Shown piece by piece: positions 26,504 through 35,496 of a stretch of DNA of 64,000 nucleotides (the stretch's first letter is position 1; each line of letters opens with the position of its first letter). Origin of the DNA: Abiotrophia sp965245735 (GTDB lineage Bacteria > Bacillota > Bacilli > Lactobacillales > Aerococcaceae); NCBI GenBank assembly GCA_965245735.1, contig CBDFAX010000005.1:26373-90372 (forward strand), read 5' to 3'. The position numbers and the translations under genes are program-made. Below the pieces are notes generated by a model, which worked only from the letters and a program-made list of their open reading frames with translations, did not search any database and had not been told where the DNA came from.

Positions 26504-27565
26504 ATGAAAGCATACACCTATGTTGAACCTGGCCTAGCAAAATTCGTTGACAAGCCAAAGCCTGTCATCTTGAAGCCAACGGATGCAATTGTTCGTATGC
26601 TTAAAACGACCATCTGTGGGACAGACCTACACATCATCAAGGGTGATGTACCTGCTGTCCAAAATGGGACGATTTTAGGACACGAGGGGATTGCGGTTGT
26701 CGAAGAAGTTGGTTCCAGCGTGACTAACTTCAAGCCTGGCGATAAAGTCATTGTTTCTTGCGTCTGCTCCTGCGGTAAGTGTTATTACTGTAAGAAGGGG
26801 ATTTATGCCCACTGTGAAGACGAGGGTGGTTGGATTTTCGGCCACTTAATCGACGGCACACAGGCTGAATATCTCCGCGTTCCACACGCAGACAATACCC
26901 TCTATAACCCACCAGCAGGCCTTAGCGATGAAGCCCTGGTAATGATTTCAGATATTCTACCAACGGGTTATGAAATTGGGGTCCTAAAAGGTCGGGTAGA
27001 GCCAGGTTGTAATGTGGCCATTATTGGTTCTGGCCCAGTCGGTTTGGGCTCACTCTTAACCGCGCAGTTCTATTCTCCTGCTAAGATTATCATGGTGGAT
27101 ATTGATGATCACCGCCTAGATACCGCCCTTAAGTTTGGCGCTACCCATAAGGTTAATAATTCCGATACTGACAGAGCTATCAAGAAAATCTTTGACTTAA
27201 CGGGTGGTCGTGGGGTTGACGTGGCCATTGAAGCAGTGGGGATTCCAGCATCCTTTGACTTCTGCCAAAAGATTATTGCAGTTGACGGCCGTATTGCTAA
27301 CGCAGGTGTCCATGGGGTTCCTGTACAATTTGACTTAGACCGTCTCTGGATTCGCAATATTACCGTGACTACCGGCTTGGTATCAACTAATACCACACCA
27401 CAACTGCTGCAAGCCTTAGAAGCGCAAAAGATTCATCCTGAAGAACTCGTTACCCACTACTTCAAATTGTCTCAAATCGAAGAGGCTTATGAAGTCTTCC
27501 GGGATGCCTCTAAGAATAATGCTATTAAGGTCCTGATTGAAAATGACCTTAGCCCACAAAGCTAG
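26504..27565 (+). CDS. Zinc-dependent medium-chain alcohol dehydrogenase
   Basis: A 353-residue MDR-family dehydrogenase. CGTDLH and GHEG near residues 36 and 60 hold catalytic-zinc ligands; CSCGKCYYCKKGIYAHC (about 90-106) is the structural-zinc Cys4 loop; GSGPVGLGSLL is the Rossmann motif with an acidic residue after strand 2 (VDIDDHR), which favours NAD(H). Substrate may be ethanol or a secondary alcohol. AAGGAGG precedes ATG 26504, and a possible Rex half-site lies upstream. Confidence 0.9.
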   Translation: MKAYTYVEPGLAKFVDKPKPVILKPTDAIVRMLKTTICGTDLHIIKGDVPAVQNGTILGHEGIAVVEEVGSSVTNFKPGDKVIVSCVCSCGKCYYCKKGIYAHCEDEGGWIFGHLIDGTQAEYLRVPHADNTLYNPPAGLSDEALVMISDILPTGYEIGVLKGRVEPGCNVAIIGSGPVGLGSLLTAQFYSPAKIIMVDIDDHRLDTALKFGATHKVNNSDTDRAIKKIFDLTGGRGVDVAIEAVGIPASFDFCQKIIAVDGRIANAGVHGVPVQFDLDRLWIRNITVTTGLVSTNTTPQLLQALEAQKIHPEELVTHYFKLSQIEEAYEVFRDASKNNAIKVLIENDLSPQS

Positions 27566-27589
27566 GGCAAGATGGATAGCATTTAAGCC

Positions 27590-27624
27590 TAAGTGACGGG
27601 GCCTCTGGCTCGGTCACTTTTTTA
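27590..27624 (+). terminator. Rho-independent terminator after adh
   Basis: AAGTGAC and GTCACTT form a stem with a GC-rich inner loop, followed by a T-run. Confidence 0.85.
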
Positions 27625-27653
27625 TGTAACAACCGAAGATAGGAGGGAAGCCT

Positions 27654-28403
27654 ATGCAAGAAGACATTCAGGCTCTACAAACCATCATTAACAACAGCCA
27701 ACACCTGGTATTTTTCGGTGGGGCAGGTGTTTCAACAGAATCAGGTATCCCTGATTTTCGCAGTGCCCAAGGCGTTTATAGTCAAGATTTAGGTAGAAAC
27801 TTTTCAGCCGAACAACTGATTAGTCATAGCATGTATGGTAAATATCCCCAGCTTTTCTATGATTTTTACCGTAAGCATTTGATTTATCCTCATGCTAAGC
27901 CAAATGCTGCCCATATCTTTCTAGCGCAGTTAGAGGCCAGTGGCCACTTAGAAGCTGTCATTACCCAGAATATTGACACCCTACATGAAGCTGCAGGTAG
28001 TCAAGGCGTCCTCAAGCTTCACGGAACGATTGACCGTAATATTTGTCAGGAATGTGGTAGAATCTATGACCTTAAGAGCTTTCTTGACGCTTATGATAGT
28101 CAGGGTATTCCGCGCTGCCCCCATTGTGGTGGCGTGCTTAAACCAGACGTCACCCTCTACGAAGAATCACTTAATATGGTGGTTTTCGACCAGGCTATCT
28201 CAGCCATTCAGCAAGCAGATACCTTGATTGTAGGAGGAACTTCTTTAGTCGTCTATCCAGCAGCTAGTCTACTGCAATACTTTAAGGGAAAGCATTTGGT
28301 GGTTATTAATAAACAGGCTATTCCTCAGGATGACTGGGCTGACTTAGTCATTCATGCCCCTATTGGGCAAGTTTTCAGTCAATTAGTGCTACCAGAGCAA
28401 TAA
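27654..28403 (+). CDS. NAD-dependent protein deacylase (sirtuin, Sir2 family)
   Basis: A 249-residue sirtuin. GAGVSTESGIPDFRS binds NAD, TQNIDTLHEAAG and the LHGTI strand carry the catalytic His, and CQECG with CPHCG form the structural zinc site. It would remove acetyl or other acyl groups from lysines (CobB-like). AGGAGGGAAGCCT precedes ATG 27654. It sits after an alcohol dehydrogenase, consistent with control of carbon metabolism by acetylation, but this link is only positional. Confidence 0.93.
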   Translation: MQEDIQALQTIINNSQHLVFFGGAGVSTESGIPDFRSAQGVYSQDLGRNFSAEQLISHSMYGKYPQLFYDFYRKHLIYPHAKPNAAHIFLAQLEASGHLEAVITQNIDTLHEAAGSQGVLKLHGTIDRNICQECGRIYDLKSFLDAYDSQGIPRCPHCGGVLKPDVTLYEESLNMVVFDQAISAIQQADTLIVGGTSLVVYPAASLLQYFKGKHLVVINKQAIPQDDWADLVIHAPIGQVFSQLVLPEQ

Positions 28404-28430
28404 ACCCTATTCAAAGCTGACAGAATAGAC

Positions 28431-28436
28431 TATAAT
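28431..28436 (+). promoter_or_regulatory. -10 element before the ABC-F gene
   Basis: TATAAT 31 bases before the start codon. The 17-base-upstream hexamer TATTCA is a weak -35. Confidence 0.45.
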
Positions 28437-28466
28437 AGGTAGGAACTGTCAATTTGGAGGAAAGAC

Positions 28467-30008
28467 ATGAGTATCTTAAGCGTATCAAATCTTACCCATG
28501 GATTCGGCGATCGGGCCATCTTCGAAGATGTCTCCTTCCGCCTACTCAAAGGGGAACATATCGGCCTAATTGGGGCCAATGGTGAAGGGAAATCAACCTT
28601 CATGAACATTGTAACAGGTAAGCAAGTGCCAGATGAAGGCAAGGTAGAGTGGGCCAAGTATGTTACAACTGGCTACCTAGACCAACACAGCGTCCTTAAG
28701 CCTGGGCAAACCATTCGCGATGTCTTGCGCATGGCCTTTGATGATTTATTTGCCATTGAAGCGCGCATTAGCGAGGCCTATGAAGAGATGGCGACTGCTG
28801 ATGACCAAACCATGGCAGACCTATTAGAGGAAGTAGGGGAGCTACAAGAACGCCTGGAAGTCCACGATTTCTATACCTTGGATGCTAAAATTGAAGAAGT
28901 GGCTCGTGCTCTTGGTATTACCGCCTTTGGTTTAGACACAGACGTCACCTCACTGAGTGGGGGACAGCGGACCAAGGTCTTATTGGCCAAGTTACTCTTA
29001 GAAAAGCCCGATATTCTACTCTTAGACGAACCGACCAACTACTTGGATGCAGAACATATCGAGTGGCTTAAACGTTACTTGCAAAACTACGAAAATGCCT
29101 TTATCTTAATTTCCCATGATATTCCATTCCTTAATAGTGTCATTAACATTATCTATCATGTGGAAAACCTCAAGCTCAGCCGTTATGTTGGCGACTATGA
29201 GAACTTCCAAGCGGTCCACGCCATGAAGCGTGCCCAGCTAGAGGCGGCCTATGAACGCCAACAGAAGGAAATAGCGGACCTCAAGGACTTCGTTAACCGC
29301 AACAAGGCCCGAGTCGCAACGCGCAATATGGCCATGTCCCGTCAGAAGAAATTAGATAAGATGGAAGTCATCGAGCTACAAGGCGAGAAACCTAAGCCAA
29401 AATTTGACTTCCAGTCTGCCCGGACCCCTGGTCGCTTCATCTTCGAAGCAAGTCAGTTAGAGATTGGTTATGACCAGCCGCTAACCAAGCCGCTGGACCT
29501 AGTCTTTGAACGTAACCAGAAGGTTGCGATTATCGGGGCCAACGGGATTGGGAAGACAACCTTACTCAAGAGTCTCATGGGGCTTATTCCGGCCTTAGGA
29601 GGCCAAGTAGAGCAGGGAGATTACTTGGAAATTGGTTACTTCCAACAAGAAGTTGCTTCAGGTAACCGTCAAACGCCATTAGAAGCTGTTTGGAATGCTT
29701 TCCCAGCTATGAACCAGGCTGAAGTTCGCGCTGCCTTGGCACGTTGCGGCCTGACTTCTAAGCACATCGAAAGCCAAATTCAAGTCCTAAGTGGGGGAGA
29801 GCAGGCCAAGGTCCGCCTTTGCTTACTGATGAATGCTCCCCATAATGTCTTAATCTTGGACGAGCCGACCAACCACTTGGACGTCGATGCCAAGGAAGAA
29901 TTAGCTCGTGCCCTCAAAGAATACAAAGGCAGTATCCTCATGGTTTGCCACGAACCTGAATTTTATCAAGGTTGGGTCGACCAAATTTGGGACTTCAATC
30001 AATTTTAA
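28467..30008 (+). CDS. ABC-F family ATP-binding protein
   Basis: A 513-residue protein with two ABC domains and no membrane helices. Walker A motifs are GANGEGKST and GANGIGKTT; signatures are LSGGQRTKV and LSGGEQAKV; Walker B is followed by DEPTNYLD and DEPTNHLD. The charged linker (about 240-310) is the region that reaches into the ribosome in ABC-F proteins. It resembles the YfmM subgroup of Bacillus from its N-terminus. Role: probably translation control, with antibiotic protection less likely for a core-genome copy. TGGAGGAAAG precedes ATG 28467. Confidence 0.92.
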   Translation: MSILSVSNLTHGFGDRAIFEDVSFRLLKGEHIGLIGANGEGKSTFMNIVTGKQVPDEGKVEWAKYVTTGYLDQHSVLKPGQTIRDVLRMAFDDLFAIEARISEAYEEMATADDQTMADLLEEVGELQERLEVHDFYTLDAKIEEVARALGITAFGLDTDVTSLSGGQRTKVLLAKLLLEKPDILLLDEPTNYLDAEHIEWLKRYLQNYENAFILISHDIPFLNSVINIIYHVENLKLSRYVGDYENFQAVHAMKRAQLEAAYERQQKEIADLKDFVNRNKARVATRNMAMSRQKKLDKMEVIELQGEKPKPKFDFQSARTPGRFIFEASQLEIGYDQPLTKPLDLVFERNQKVAIIGANGIGKTTLLKSLMGLIPALGGQVEQGDYLEIGYFQQEVASGNRQTPLEAVWNAFPAMNQAEVRAALARCGLTSKHIESQIQVLSGGEQAKVRLCLLMNAPHNVLILDEPTNHLDVDAKEELARALKEYKGSILMVCHEPEFYQGWVDQIWDFNQF

Positions 30009-30014
30009 CAAGCC

Positions 30015-30047
30015 AAAGCCAAAGTTTGTTCACTTTGGCTTTTTTTC
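30015..30047 (+). terminator. Rho-independent terminator after the ABC-F gene
   Basis: AAAGCCAAAG and CTTTGGCTTT form a perfect 10-bp stem with an 8-base loop, followed by a T-run. Confidence 0.92.
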
Positions 30048-30338
30048 ATGGATTAATGCCGATATATCAAGATAATTCTATAAACTCATATTCACAAAGT
30101 GTTTGTGAATCTAAAAAACGAATAGAGAATATATAATATTTTATATGGATAACCCGAGTATTTTATTTAAAATGATAAGGTTTTCTATTCACATAAGCAT
30201 TTAGTTAAAATACTGATAAGTCAATATTTGAAAACGTTTTGAAAACAACCTTCACATTGTGACTTGTTTTCATACATGCTCATTTACAAAAAAAGACCGT
30301 CAATATAAAATTTTTATCGTTTGAACTTGAACAAGTGC
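30048..30338 (+). promoter_or_regulatory. Long AT-rich control region upstream of adhE
   Basis: No gene is seen in about 290 bases. It holds the near-perfect palindrome TTCACAAAGTGTTTGTGAA at 30091-30109, a TATTCACATAAG copy, an ATTGTGACTTG copy near 30256, and a catabolite-response-like TGAAAACGTTTTGA (30229-30242). The TTCACA/TGTGAA words resemble Rex, CRP or FNR half-sites. The length and these motifs suggest several regulators of the main fermentative ethanol enzyme. Confidence 0.5.
30229..30242 (+). promoter_or_regulatory. Candidate cre site (CcpA)
   Basis: TGAAAACGTTTTGA matches the cre pattern TGNAANCGNTNNCA except that G replaces C near the end. It is about 110 bases before the adhE -35, consistent with an upstream site. 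Confidence 0.45.
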
Positions 30339-30367
30339 TTTACTTTTTGAAAACAAAAGCGTATGAT
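30339..30367 (+). promoter_or_regulatory. Promoter of adhE
   Basis: TTTACT, a 17-base spacer and TATGAT, 37 bases before the adhE start. Confidence 0.65.
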
Positions 30368-30403
30368 GAAGATGTAAATAAAAAGAACTTAGGAGGAACA
30401 TCC

Positions 30404-33040
30404 ATGGTTGAAAAAGAAGATAAGAAGTTAGAGGCTCAAGCCCATGTTGATGAGCTTGTCCAAAAAGGCTTAGTAGCTCTTGACGAATTCCGTCTCTTGG
30501 ACCAAGACCAAGTAGACTACATTGTGGCTAAAGCCTCAGTTGCAGCCTTAGACCAACACGGGGTCTTGGCTAAACACGCGCTAGACGAAACGGGTCGTGG
30601 CGTATTCGAAGATAAGGCCACTAAGAACCTTTTCGCCTGCGAGCACGTGGTTAACAACATGCGTCACACCAAAACAGTTGGCATCATCTCAGAAGACGAT
30701 GTGACTGGTTTAACCTTGATTGCTGAACCAGTCGGGGTTATAGCTGGGATTACCCCAACTACCAACCCTACATCTACCGCGATTTTCAAATCTTTGATTT
30801 CATTGAAGACGCGTAACCCAATCGTCTTTGCCTTCCACCCATCTGCCCAAGAATCTTCTGCTCACGCAGCAAAAGTTGTTTACGATGCAGCAGTAGCAGC
30901 AGGGGCACCTAAGAACTGTATCCAATGGATTACTTTACCATCTATGGAAGCAACTTCTGCGCTTATGAATCACCCAGGGATTGCGACGATCTTAGCAACT
31001 GGTGGTAACGCCATGGTTCGTGCCGCTTACTCATGCGGTAAGCCTGCCTTAGGGGTAGGGGCTGGTAACGTACCTGCTTATGTAGAAAAAACAGCTAACA
31101 TTCAACAAGCTGCACACGACATTATCATGTCTAAGTCTTTCGACAACGGGATGGTCTGTGCTTCTGAGCAAGCTGCCATCGTGGATAAAGAAGTTTACGC
31201 TGAATTCAAGAAAGAACTTGAGTCTTACCATGTATACTTCGTTAACAAGAAAGAAAAAGCCTTGTTAGAAAACTACTGCTTCGGCGTAAAAGCCAACAGC
31301 AAGAACTGCGCAGAAGGTAAATTGAACGCTGATATCGTCGGTAAACCAGCTGCTTGGATTGCTGAACAAGCTGGCTTCAGTGTACCTGAAGGCACTAATA
31401 TCCTAGCTGCCGAAGTGGCTGAAGTAGGTCCAAAAGAACCATTAACTCGCGAGAAACTTTCTCCAATTATTGCGGTATTGAAATCAGAAAATACGGAAGA
31501 TGGGATTGCTAAATCTCGTCAAATGGTTGAATTCCATGGTTTGGGTCACTCTGCTGCTATCCATACACGTAACGAGCAACTGGCTAAAGACTTCGGTCGT
31601 GAAGTGAAGGCAATTCGTGTTATCTGGAACGCACCATCTACTTTCGGGGGGATTGGTGACGTATATAACGCCTTCTTGCCATCCTTAACCTTGGGTTGTG
31701 GGACTTATGGTCGCAACTCTGTCGGCAACAACGTCAGCGCCGTTAACTTGTTAAACATCAAAAAAGTGGGGAGACGTAGAAATAATATGCAATGGTTTAA
31801 AGTACCTTCAAAAATCTACTTCGAACGTGACTCCATCCAATATCTGCAAAAGATGAAGGATGTAGAGAAAGTTATGATTGTTACGGATGATGCTATGTTC
31901 AAATTAGGTTTTGTTCACCGTGTCATCGAACAACTCTCCCTCCGTCCTAAGAAAGTTACCTACACCATCTTCTCAGATGTTGAACCAGATCCAGATATTA
32001 CAACCGTTGAACGCGGGGCAGCCCTCATGCGTGAATTCCAACCAGATACCATCATCGCTCTAGGTGGGGGGTCTGTAATGGACGCGGCTAAAGTAATGTG
32101 GATGTTCTACGAACAACCTCAAGTTGACTTCCGTGATTTAGTACAGAAATTCATGGATATCCGTAAACGTGCCTTCCGCTTCCCAGAATTAGGTAAAAAG
32201 GCTAAATACGTCGGGATTCCAACCACTTCTGGTACCGGGTCTGAAGTAACACCATTTGCCGTTATCTCTGATAAGAAGAATAACCGTAAATATCCATTGG
32301 CTGACTACTCCTTGACACCAACCATCGCCATCGTGGACCCAGCCTTTGTCTTGACCGTTCCTGCATCAGTTACAGCTGATACTGGTATGGACGTCTTGAC
32401 CCACGCAGTGGAAGCTTATACTTCTACCTTGGCTAACGACTATACAGATGGTTTGGCTCTACAAGCAATCAAGTTAGTCTTCGAAAACTTAGAAAGCTCT
32501 GTTAAGAATGCTGACTTTGAGTCACGTGAGAAGATGCATAACGCGTCAACCATGGCAGGTATGGCTTTTGCCAACGCCTTCTTAGGGATGTCTCACTCTA
32601 TGGCCCATAAGATTGGTGGTTTCTTCCACACAGTTCACGGCCGCACTAACGCCATCCTCTTGCCATACGTTATCCGTTACAACGGGACTCGTCCAGCTAA
32701 GGCTTCCACTTGGCCAAAATACAACTACTACAAGGCCGATGTTAAATTCCAAGACATTGCTAAGATGTTAGGCTTGCCAGCTTCAACACCTGAAGAGGCT
32801 GTCGACGCTTTAGCTAAAGCAGTCTACGACTTAGGTGAACGTGTTGGGATCGACATGAGCATCAAGGGTCAAGGCGTGGATGAGAAGGAATATATGGCAA
32901 CAGTCGAAGAAATTGCTTACCTAGCATACGAAGACCAATGTTCGCCAGCTAACCCACGCTTACCAATGGTAGCTGACATGGTGGAAATCCTCCAAGACGC
33001 TTACTATGGTTACAAAGAACGTCCAGGACGTATCAAATAA
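30404..33040 (+). CDS. adhE: Bifunctional acetaldehyde-CoA/alcohol dehydrogenase
   Basis: An 878-residue fusion. The N-terminal CoA-linked aldehyde dehydrogenase half (1-440) has GNAMVRAAYSCGKPALGVGAGN and the catalytic Cys in FDNGMVCASEQ; the C-terminal iron alcohol dehydrogenase half (about 460-878) has ALGGGSVMDAAKVMW, TSGTGSEVTPF and metal-binding HAVEAYTS plus AHKIGGFFH. It converts acetyl-CoA to ethanol with two NADH and polymerises as spirosomes in other species. ATG 30404 has AGGAGG 7 bases upstream; a longer frame from 30335 overlaps the promoter and is rejected. Confidence 0.97.
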   Translation: MVEKEDKKLEAQAHVDELVQKGLVALDEFRLLDQDQVDYIVAKASVAALDQHGVLAKHALDETGRGVFEDKATKNLFACEHVVNNMRHTKTVGIISEDDVTGLTLIAEPVGVIAGITPTTNPTSTAIFKSLISLKTRNPIVFAFHPSAQESSAHAAKVVYDAAVAAGAPKNCIQWITLPSMEATSALMNHPGIATILATGGNAMVRAAYSCGKPALGVGAGNVPAYVEKTANIQQAAHDIIMSKSFDNGMVCASEQAAIVDKEVYAEFKKELESYHVYFVNKKEKALLENYCFGVKANSKNCAEGKLNADIVGKPAAWIAEQAGFSVPEGTNILAAEVAEVGPKEPLTREKLSPIIAVLKSENTEDGIAKSRQMVEFHGLGHSAAIHTRNEQLAKDFGREVKAIRVIWNAPSTFGGIGDVYNAFLPSLTLGCGTYGRNSVGNNVSAVNLLNIKKVGRRRNNMQWFKVPSKIYFERDSIQYLQKMKDVEKVMIVTDDAMFKLGFVHRVIEQLSLRPKKVTYTIFSDVEPDPDITTVERGAALMREFQPDTIIALGGGSVMDAAKVMWMFYEQPQVDFRDLVQKFMDIRKRAFRFPELGKKAKYVGIPTTSGTGSEVTPFAVISDKKNNRKYPLADYSLTPTIAIVDPAFVLTVPASVTADTGMDVLTHAVEAYTSTLANDYTDGLALQAIKLVFENLESSVKNADFESREKMHNASTMAGMAFANAFLGMSHSMAHKIGGFFHTVHGRTNAILLPYVIRYNGTRPAKASTWPKYNYYKADVKFQDIAKMLGLPASTPEEAVDALAKAVYDLGERVGIDMSIKGQGVDEKEYMATVEEIAYLAYEDQCSPANPRLPMVADMVEILQDAYYGYKERPGRIK

Positions 33041-33061
33041 TAGCAAGTAGCTAATTGTTAT

Positions 33062-33094
33062 AGCACCAGGTGCCAGGCACTTGGTGCTTTTTTG
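33062..33094 (+). terminator. Rho-independent terminator after adhE
   Basis: A 12-bp stem of AGCACCAGGTGC with its complement (one G-U), loop CAG, followed by TTTTTT. Confidence 0.92.
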
Positions 33095-33115
33095 AGGACG
33101 TCTATTTTAGGCTTG

Positions 33116-33124
33116 TGCTATAAT
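33116..33124 (+). promoter_or_regulatory. Extended -10 promoter of msrA
   Basis: TGCTATAAT about 34 bases before msrA. Confidence 0.6.
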
Positions 33125-33157
33125 AGAAGCATCAAGAGTCAAGAGAGGGGTATGAGG

Positions 33158-33679
33158 ATGACAGAAACACTTTATTTAGCAGGAGGCTGCTTTTGGGGCA
33201 TGGAAGGCTATTACAAGCGCTTGACTGGTGTGGTGGATACAGAAGTTGGCTATGCCAACGGCAAAAGCCCACAGGCCAGCTACCAAGGCCTCAAAAGCTC
33301 AGATCATGCGGAAACCCTGGCCATACATTATGATCCTAGCCAGGTCGATCTTGCGACCTTAATCAGCCATTTCTTCCGCGTCATTGATCCTTTTAGCCTA
33401 AATAAGCAGGGCGGTGACATCGGTCGTCAGTACCGTACGGGGATTTACACCACTAACGCCAGCCAAGAGGCAGCTGTTAAGGCTTTAGTGGCTACTTTTG
33501 AGCAAAGAGCAGGGCGACCAACCGCTGTTGAAGTGGTGCCATTGGCTCACTTTGTGCCAGCTGAAGACTATCATCAAGATTACTTAGATAAACATCCCGG
33601 TGGCTACTGTCACATCAAACTGGCCTGGGCCGATCAAGCCTTATCGCCAGCTGAAAATTTAGCAAATCAGGAAGGGTGA
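33158..33679 (+). CDS. msrA: Peptide-methionine (S)-S-oxide reductase MsrA
   Basis: About 173 residues. The catalytic motif AGGCFWGMEGYY is at the N-terminus, and EVGYANGKSPQASYQG follows, as in all MsrA proteins. It repairs S-epimers of methionine sulfoxide. C-terminal recycling cysteines are not obvious, apart from YCHIKLAW. ATG 33158 is 7 bases after AGAGGGG; ATG 33152 sits too close to it. Confidence 0.94.
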   Translation: MTETLYLAGGCFWGMEGYYKRLTGVVDTEVGYANGKSPQASYQGLKSSDHAETLAIHYDPSQVDLATLISHFFRVIDPFSLNKQGGDIGRQYRTGIYTTNASQEAAVKALVATFEQRAGRPTAVEVVPLAHFVPAEDYHQDYLDKHPGGYCHIKLAWADQALSPAENLANQEG

Positions 33680-33683
33680 TAAG

Positions 33684-34133
33684 ATGGCTGCTACTATTGA
33701 AATTCGACCAGCTCAAGTTGAGGATGCGGCAGCCCTGCAAAAGCTAGCTAGGCAAGAATTAGGTTATGATTATCCGCTAGAAGCCTGCCGAGAACGACTG
33801 CAAGCTCTCTTGGCGGACGACCAGCAGATTCTTCTAGTGGCTTGCAGTCAAGAAGTTCCTAAAGAGGTTTTGGGCATTGTCCACGCCAGTTACTATTATT
33901 CCTTTTATGGCGACCCCGCCTATAATGTCATGGCACTGGCGGTCGATCAGGCCTATCAGCACCAAGGAATAGGGCGGCTTTTAATGCAAAATCTGGAGGC
34001 CCAAGCTATTTCAAAGGGCATCCACCACATTCGCCTCAATTCTGGTAGCCATCGCACTGGGGCACACGCCTTTTATCAGTCCATAGGCTATGATTGTTAC
34101 AAAACCCAAAAAGCCTTCAGTAAAAACCTATGA
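33684..34133 (+). CDS. GNAT family N-acetyltransferase
   Basis: A 149-residue GNAT protein. The acetyl-CoA-binding motif is QHQGIGRLLMQ (near residues 94-104), followed by HAFYQSIGYDCYKTQKAF. The substrate is not predictable. It starts 4 bases after msrA with a GGGTGAT binding site, so it is probably co-transcribed with it. Confidence 0.88.
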   Translation: MAATIEIRPAQVEDAAALQKLARQELGYDYPLEACRERLQALLADDQQILLVACSQEVPKEVLGIVHASYYYSFYGDPAYNVMALAVDQAYQHQGIGRLLMQNLEAQAISKGIHHIRLNSGSHRTGAHAFYQSIGYDCYKTQKAFSKNL

Positions 34134-34138
34134 CTATA

Positions 34139-34178
34139 AAAATTCCCATTATATCATATATGATATAATGGGAATTTT
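34139..34178. terminator. Bidirectional terminator, perfect 40-base palindrome
   Basis: Each arm is AAAATTCCCATTATATCATA or its complement, with no spacer. A-run on the left and T-run on the right let it serve both the acetyltransferase gene (+) and the XRE regulator gene (-), which converge here. Confidence 0.9.
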
Positions 34179-34181
34179 GCT

Positions 34182-35036
34182 TTAGATATGAGATTGGAAT
34201 TGCTTAATCCGTGCCAGTAACTGACTATTGCCATTGAATTTAGCAAAGGCTAGAGCGTCTGCGCTATATTCCTTGATTTGGTCCACTTCTAAGCCCTGAG
34301 CTTCTGCATTCTGTGCAAGGCGGAAGTAAAGGCGATCGACATAGTGGGATACCGCAGCTTGGCTAGAAAGGCTAATACCATGTAGCAAGAGACGGTTAGA
34401 CTGGTCATATTCCTGGGCTGTCGCATAAAAATTAGCTGAATGCAGGACAATATTGAGAATGCGCCATAGTTCCTGACTATTAGCTGGCTCATAATCTAGC
34501 AGCCCGTCTTGGGCTTTTTGGAAGTAGTGGTGGGCCCGTTCGGATTCTCCCGCATTAGCATAAGCCAATCCTAAGCCGGCCGCAGCTAGGGAACTGTAGA
34601 GCGGCTCAAAATCAGTATGTAAATCAGTCATTAGTTGATTTAAGTAGAAAAAACTATCATTGATCGAAGCCTTGGCCAAGGCTGCCAAGAAGCCCTTAAG
34701 ATAAAGATAGCGCTTTTTAAGCGAAAGGGGGCTGACTTGCTTGGCATCCACAGCCACCAATTCCTGACTGGCTAACTTATAGTCCGCTCGAACAAAGGCA
34801 CTTTCCGCCGCTTCAATATGCTGGTAAAGCGCTGTTGATTGAACATCTTGACGTGGGAAGAGTTCACCTAAACTCATGTCTAATCGTTGACACAAATCCA
34901 GTAAAATTTTAACAGAAGGGACCTGTCCTTGATTCTCAAAACGACTCAGCGTAGCTTGGGTACAAATGCCTTGGCACAATTCAGACTGTGAAATCCCTAA
35001 TGACTTGCGCCGTTGAATAAATAACTGAATATCCAT
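34182..35036 (-). CDS. XRE-family regulator with TPR-like C-terminus (Rgg/PlcR-like)
   Basis: A 284-residue protein. The N-terminal HTH (RRKSLGISQSELCQGICTQ; TLSRFENQGQVPSVKILLDL, residues 9-50) is followed by about 210 helical residues with TPR spacing (for example GLGLAYANAGESERAHHYFQKA). This is the plan of the RRNPP group, whose members sense short peptides. No peptide gene is obvious beside it, so peptide sensing is only possible. TAGGAGG lies upstream of the ATG, and the promoter has a palindrome between its hexamers, which suggests autoregulation. Confidence 0.8.
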   Translation of the reverse strand: MDIQLFIQRRKSLGISQSELCQGICTQATLSRFENQGQVPSVKILLDLCQRLDMSLGELFPRQDVQSTALYQHIEAAESAFVRADYKLASQELVAVDAKQVSPLSLKKRYLYLKGFLAALAKASINDSFFYLNQLMTDLHTDFEPLYSSLAAAGLGLAYANAGESERAHHYFQKAQDGLLDYEPANSQELWRILNIVLHSANFYATAQEYDQSNRLLLHGISLSSQAAVSHYVDRLYFRLAQNAEAQGLEVDQIKEYSADALAFAKFNGNSQLLARIKQFQSHI

Positions 35037-35075
35037 AGAGGAAACCTCCTAAATATTGCGCTTATAAGTGACTCT

Positions 35076-35104
35076 ATTATAGCATGATAGTGGCCACTTG
35101 TCAT
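35076..35104 (-). promoter_or_regulatory. Promoter with internal palindrome for the XRE regulator
   Basis: Read on the minus strand: ATGACA, a 17-base spacer and TATAAT with TGC extension. The spacer contains the perfect palindrome AGTGGCCACT (35089-35098), a good operator candidate for the regulator itself. Confidence 0.6.
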
Positions 35105-35109
35105 CGTTT

Positions 35110-35496
35110 TCACGAAGCCGGCAGGGCAAGAATTAAAGGTAATTTAGGTGTAATCTGACCTGCATCACTTGATAAAGTCAAGGCTGGATAAGCCGGATCA
35201 AAGCCAATCTTATGTTGATGATCAAACATCATGTCATAGAGAGGGTTGAGATAGATGGGCTCAAAATTAGTCTCAAACTTGCTTGAATAAAGGCCAAAAG
35301 GCACCTTGGGGTCATTGTCAGCTACTATGAGCAGACGATACTTGCCCATAACATTACAGTGACAGCCAACTGGGTCGTCATTATAAGGGCTATTGCCATC
35401 CACATAATCCATAAGGATGCGGTAAGATTTGCTATCATGTTGAGATAGCGCTTGTTGGATAAAGTCGATTGCTTGATTGGTAAATTCAAAATTCAT
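35110..35496 (-). CDS. HesB/IscA-like (iron-sulfur biosynthesis fold) protein
   Basis: A 128-residue protein. The pattern ITNxAxxFI at the N-terminus and GCHCNVMGKYRLLIVAD with YSSKFETNFEPIYLN in the middle recall the lactic-acid-bacterial iron-sulfur biosynthesis family (PF01521-like) that lacks the three conserved cysteines of IscA. Function is unknown. AGAAAGGA precedes the start on the minus strand. It is the last gene I regard as chromosomal before the mobile element. Confidence 0.5.
   Translation of the reverse strand: MNFEFTNQAIDFIQQALSQHDSKSYRILMDYVDGNSPYNDDPVGCHCNVMGKYRLLIVADNDPKVPFGLYSSKFETNFEPIYLNPLYDMMFDHQHKIGFDPAYPALTLSSDAGQITPKLPLILALPAS

Noticed and set aside
30335..30403. Longer adhE reading frame from 30335
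   Set aside because: It overlaps the promoter; AGGAGG at 30391 fixes the start at 30404.
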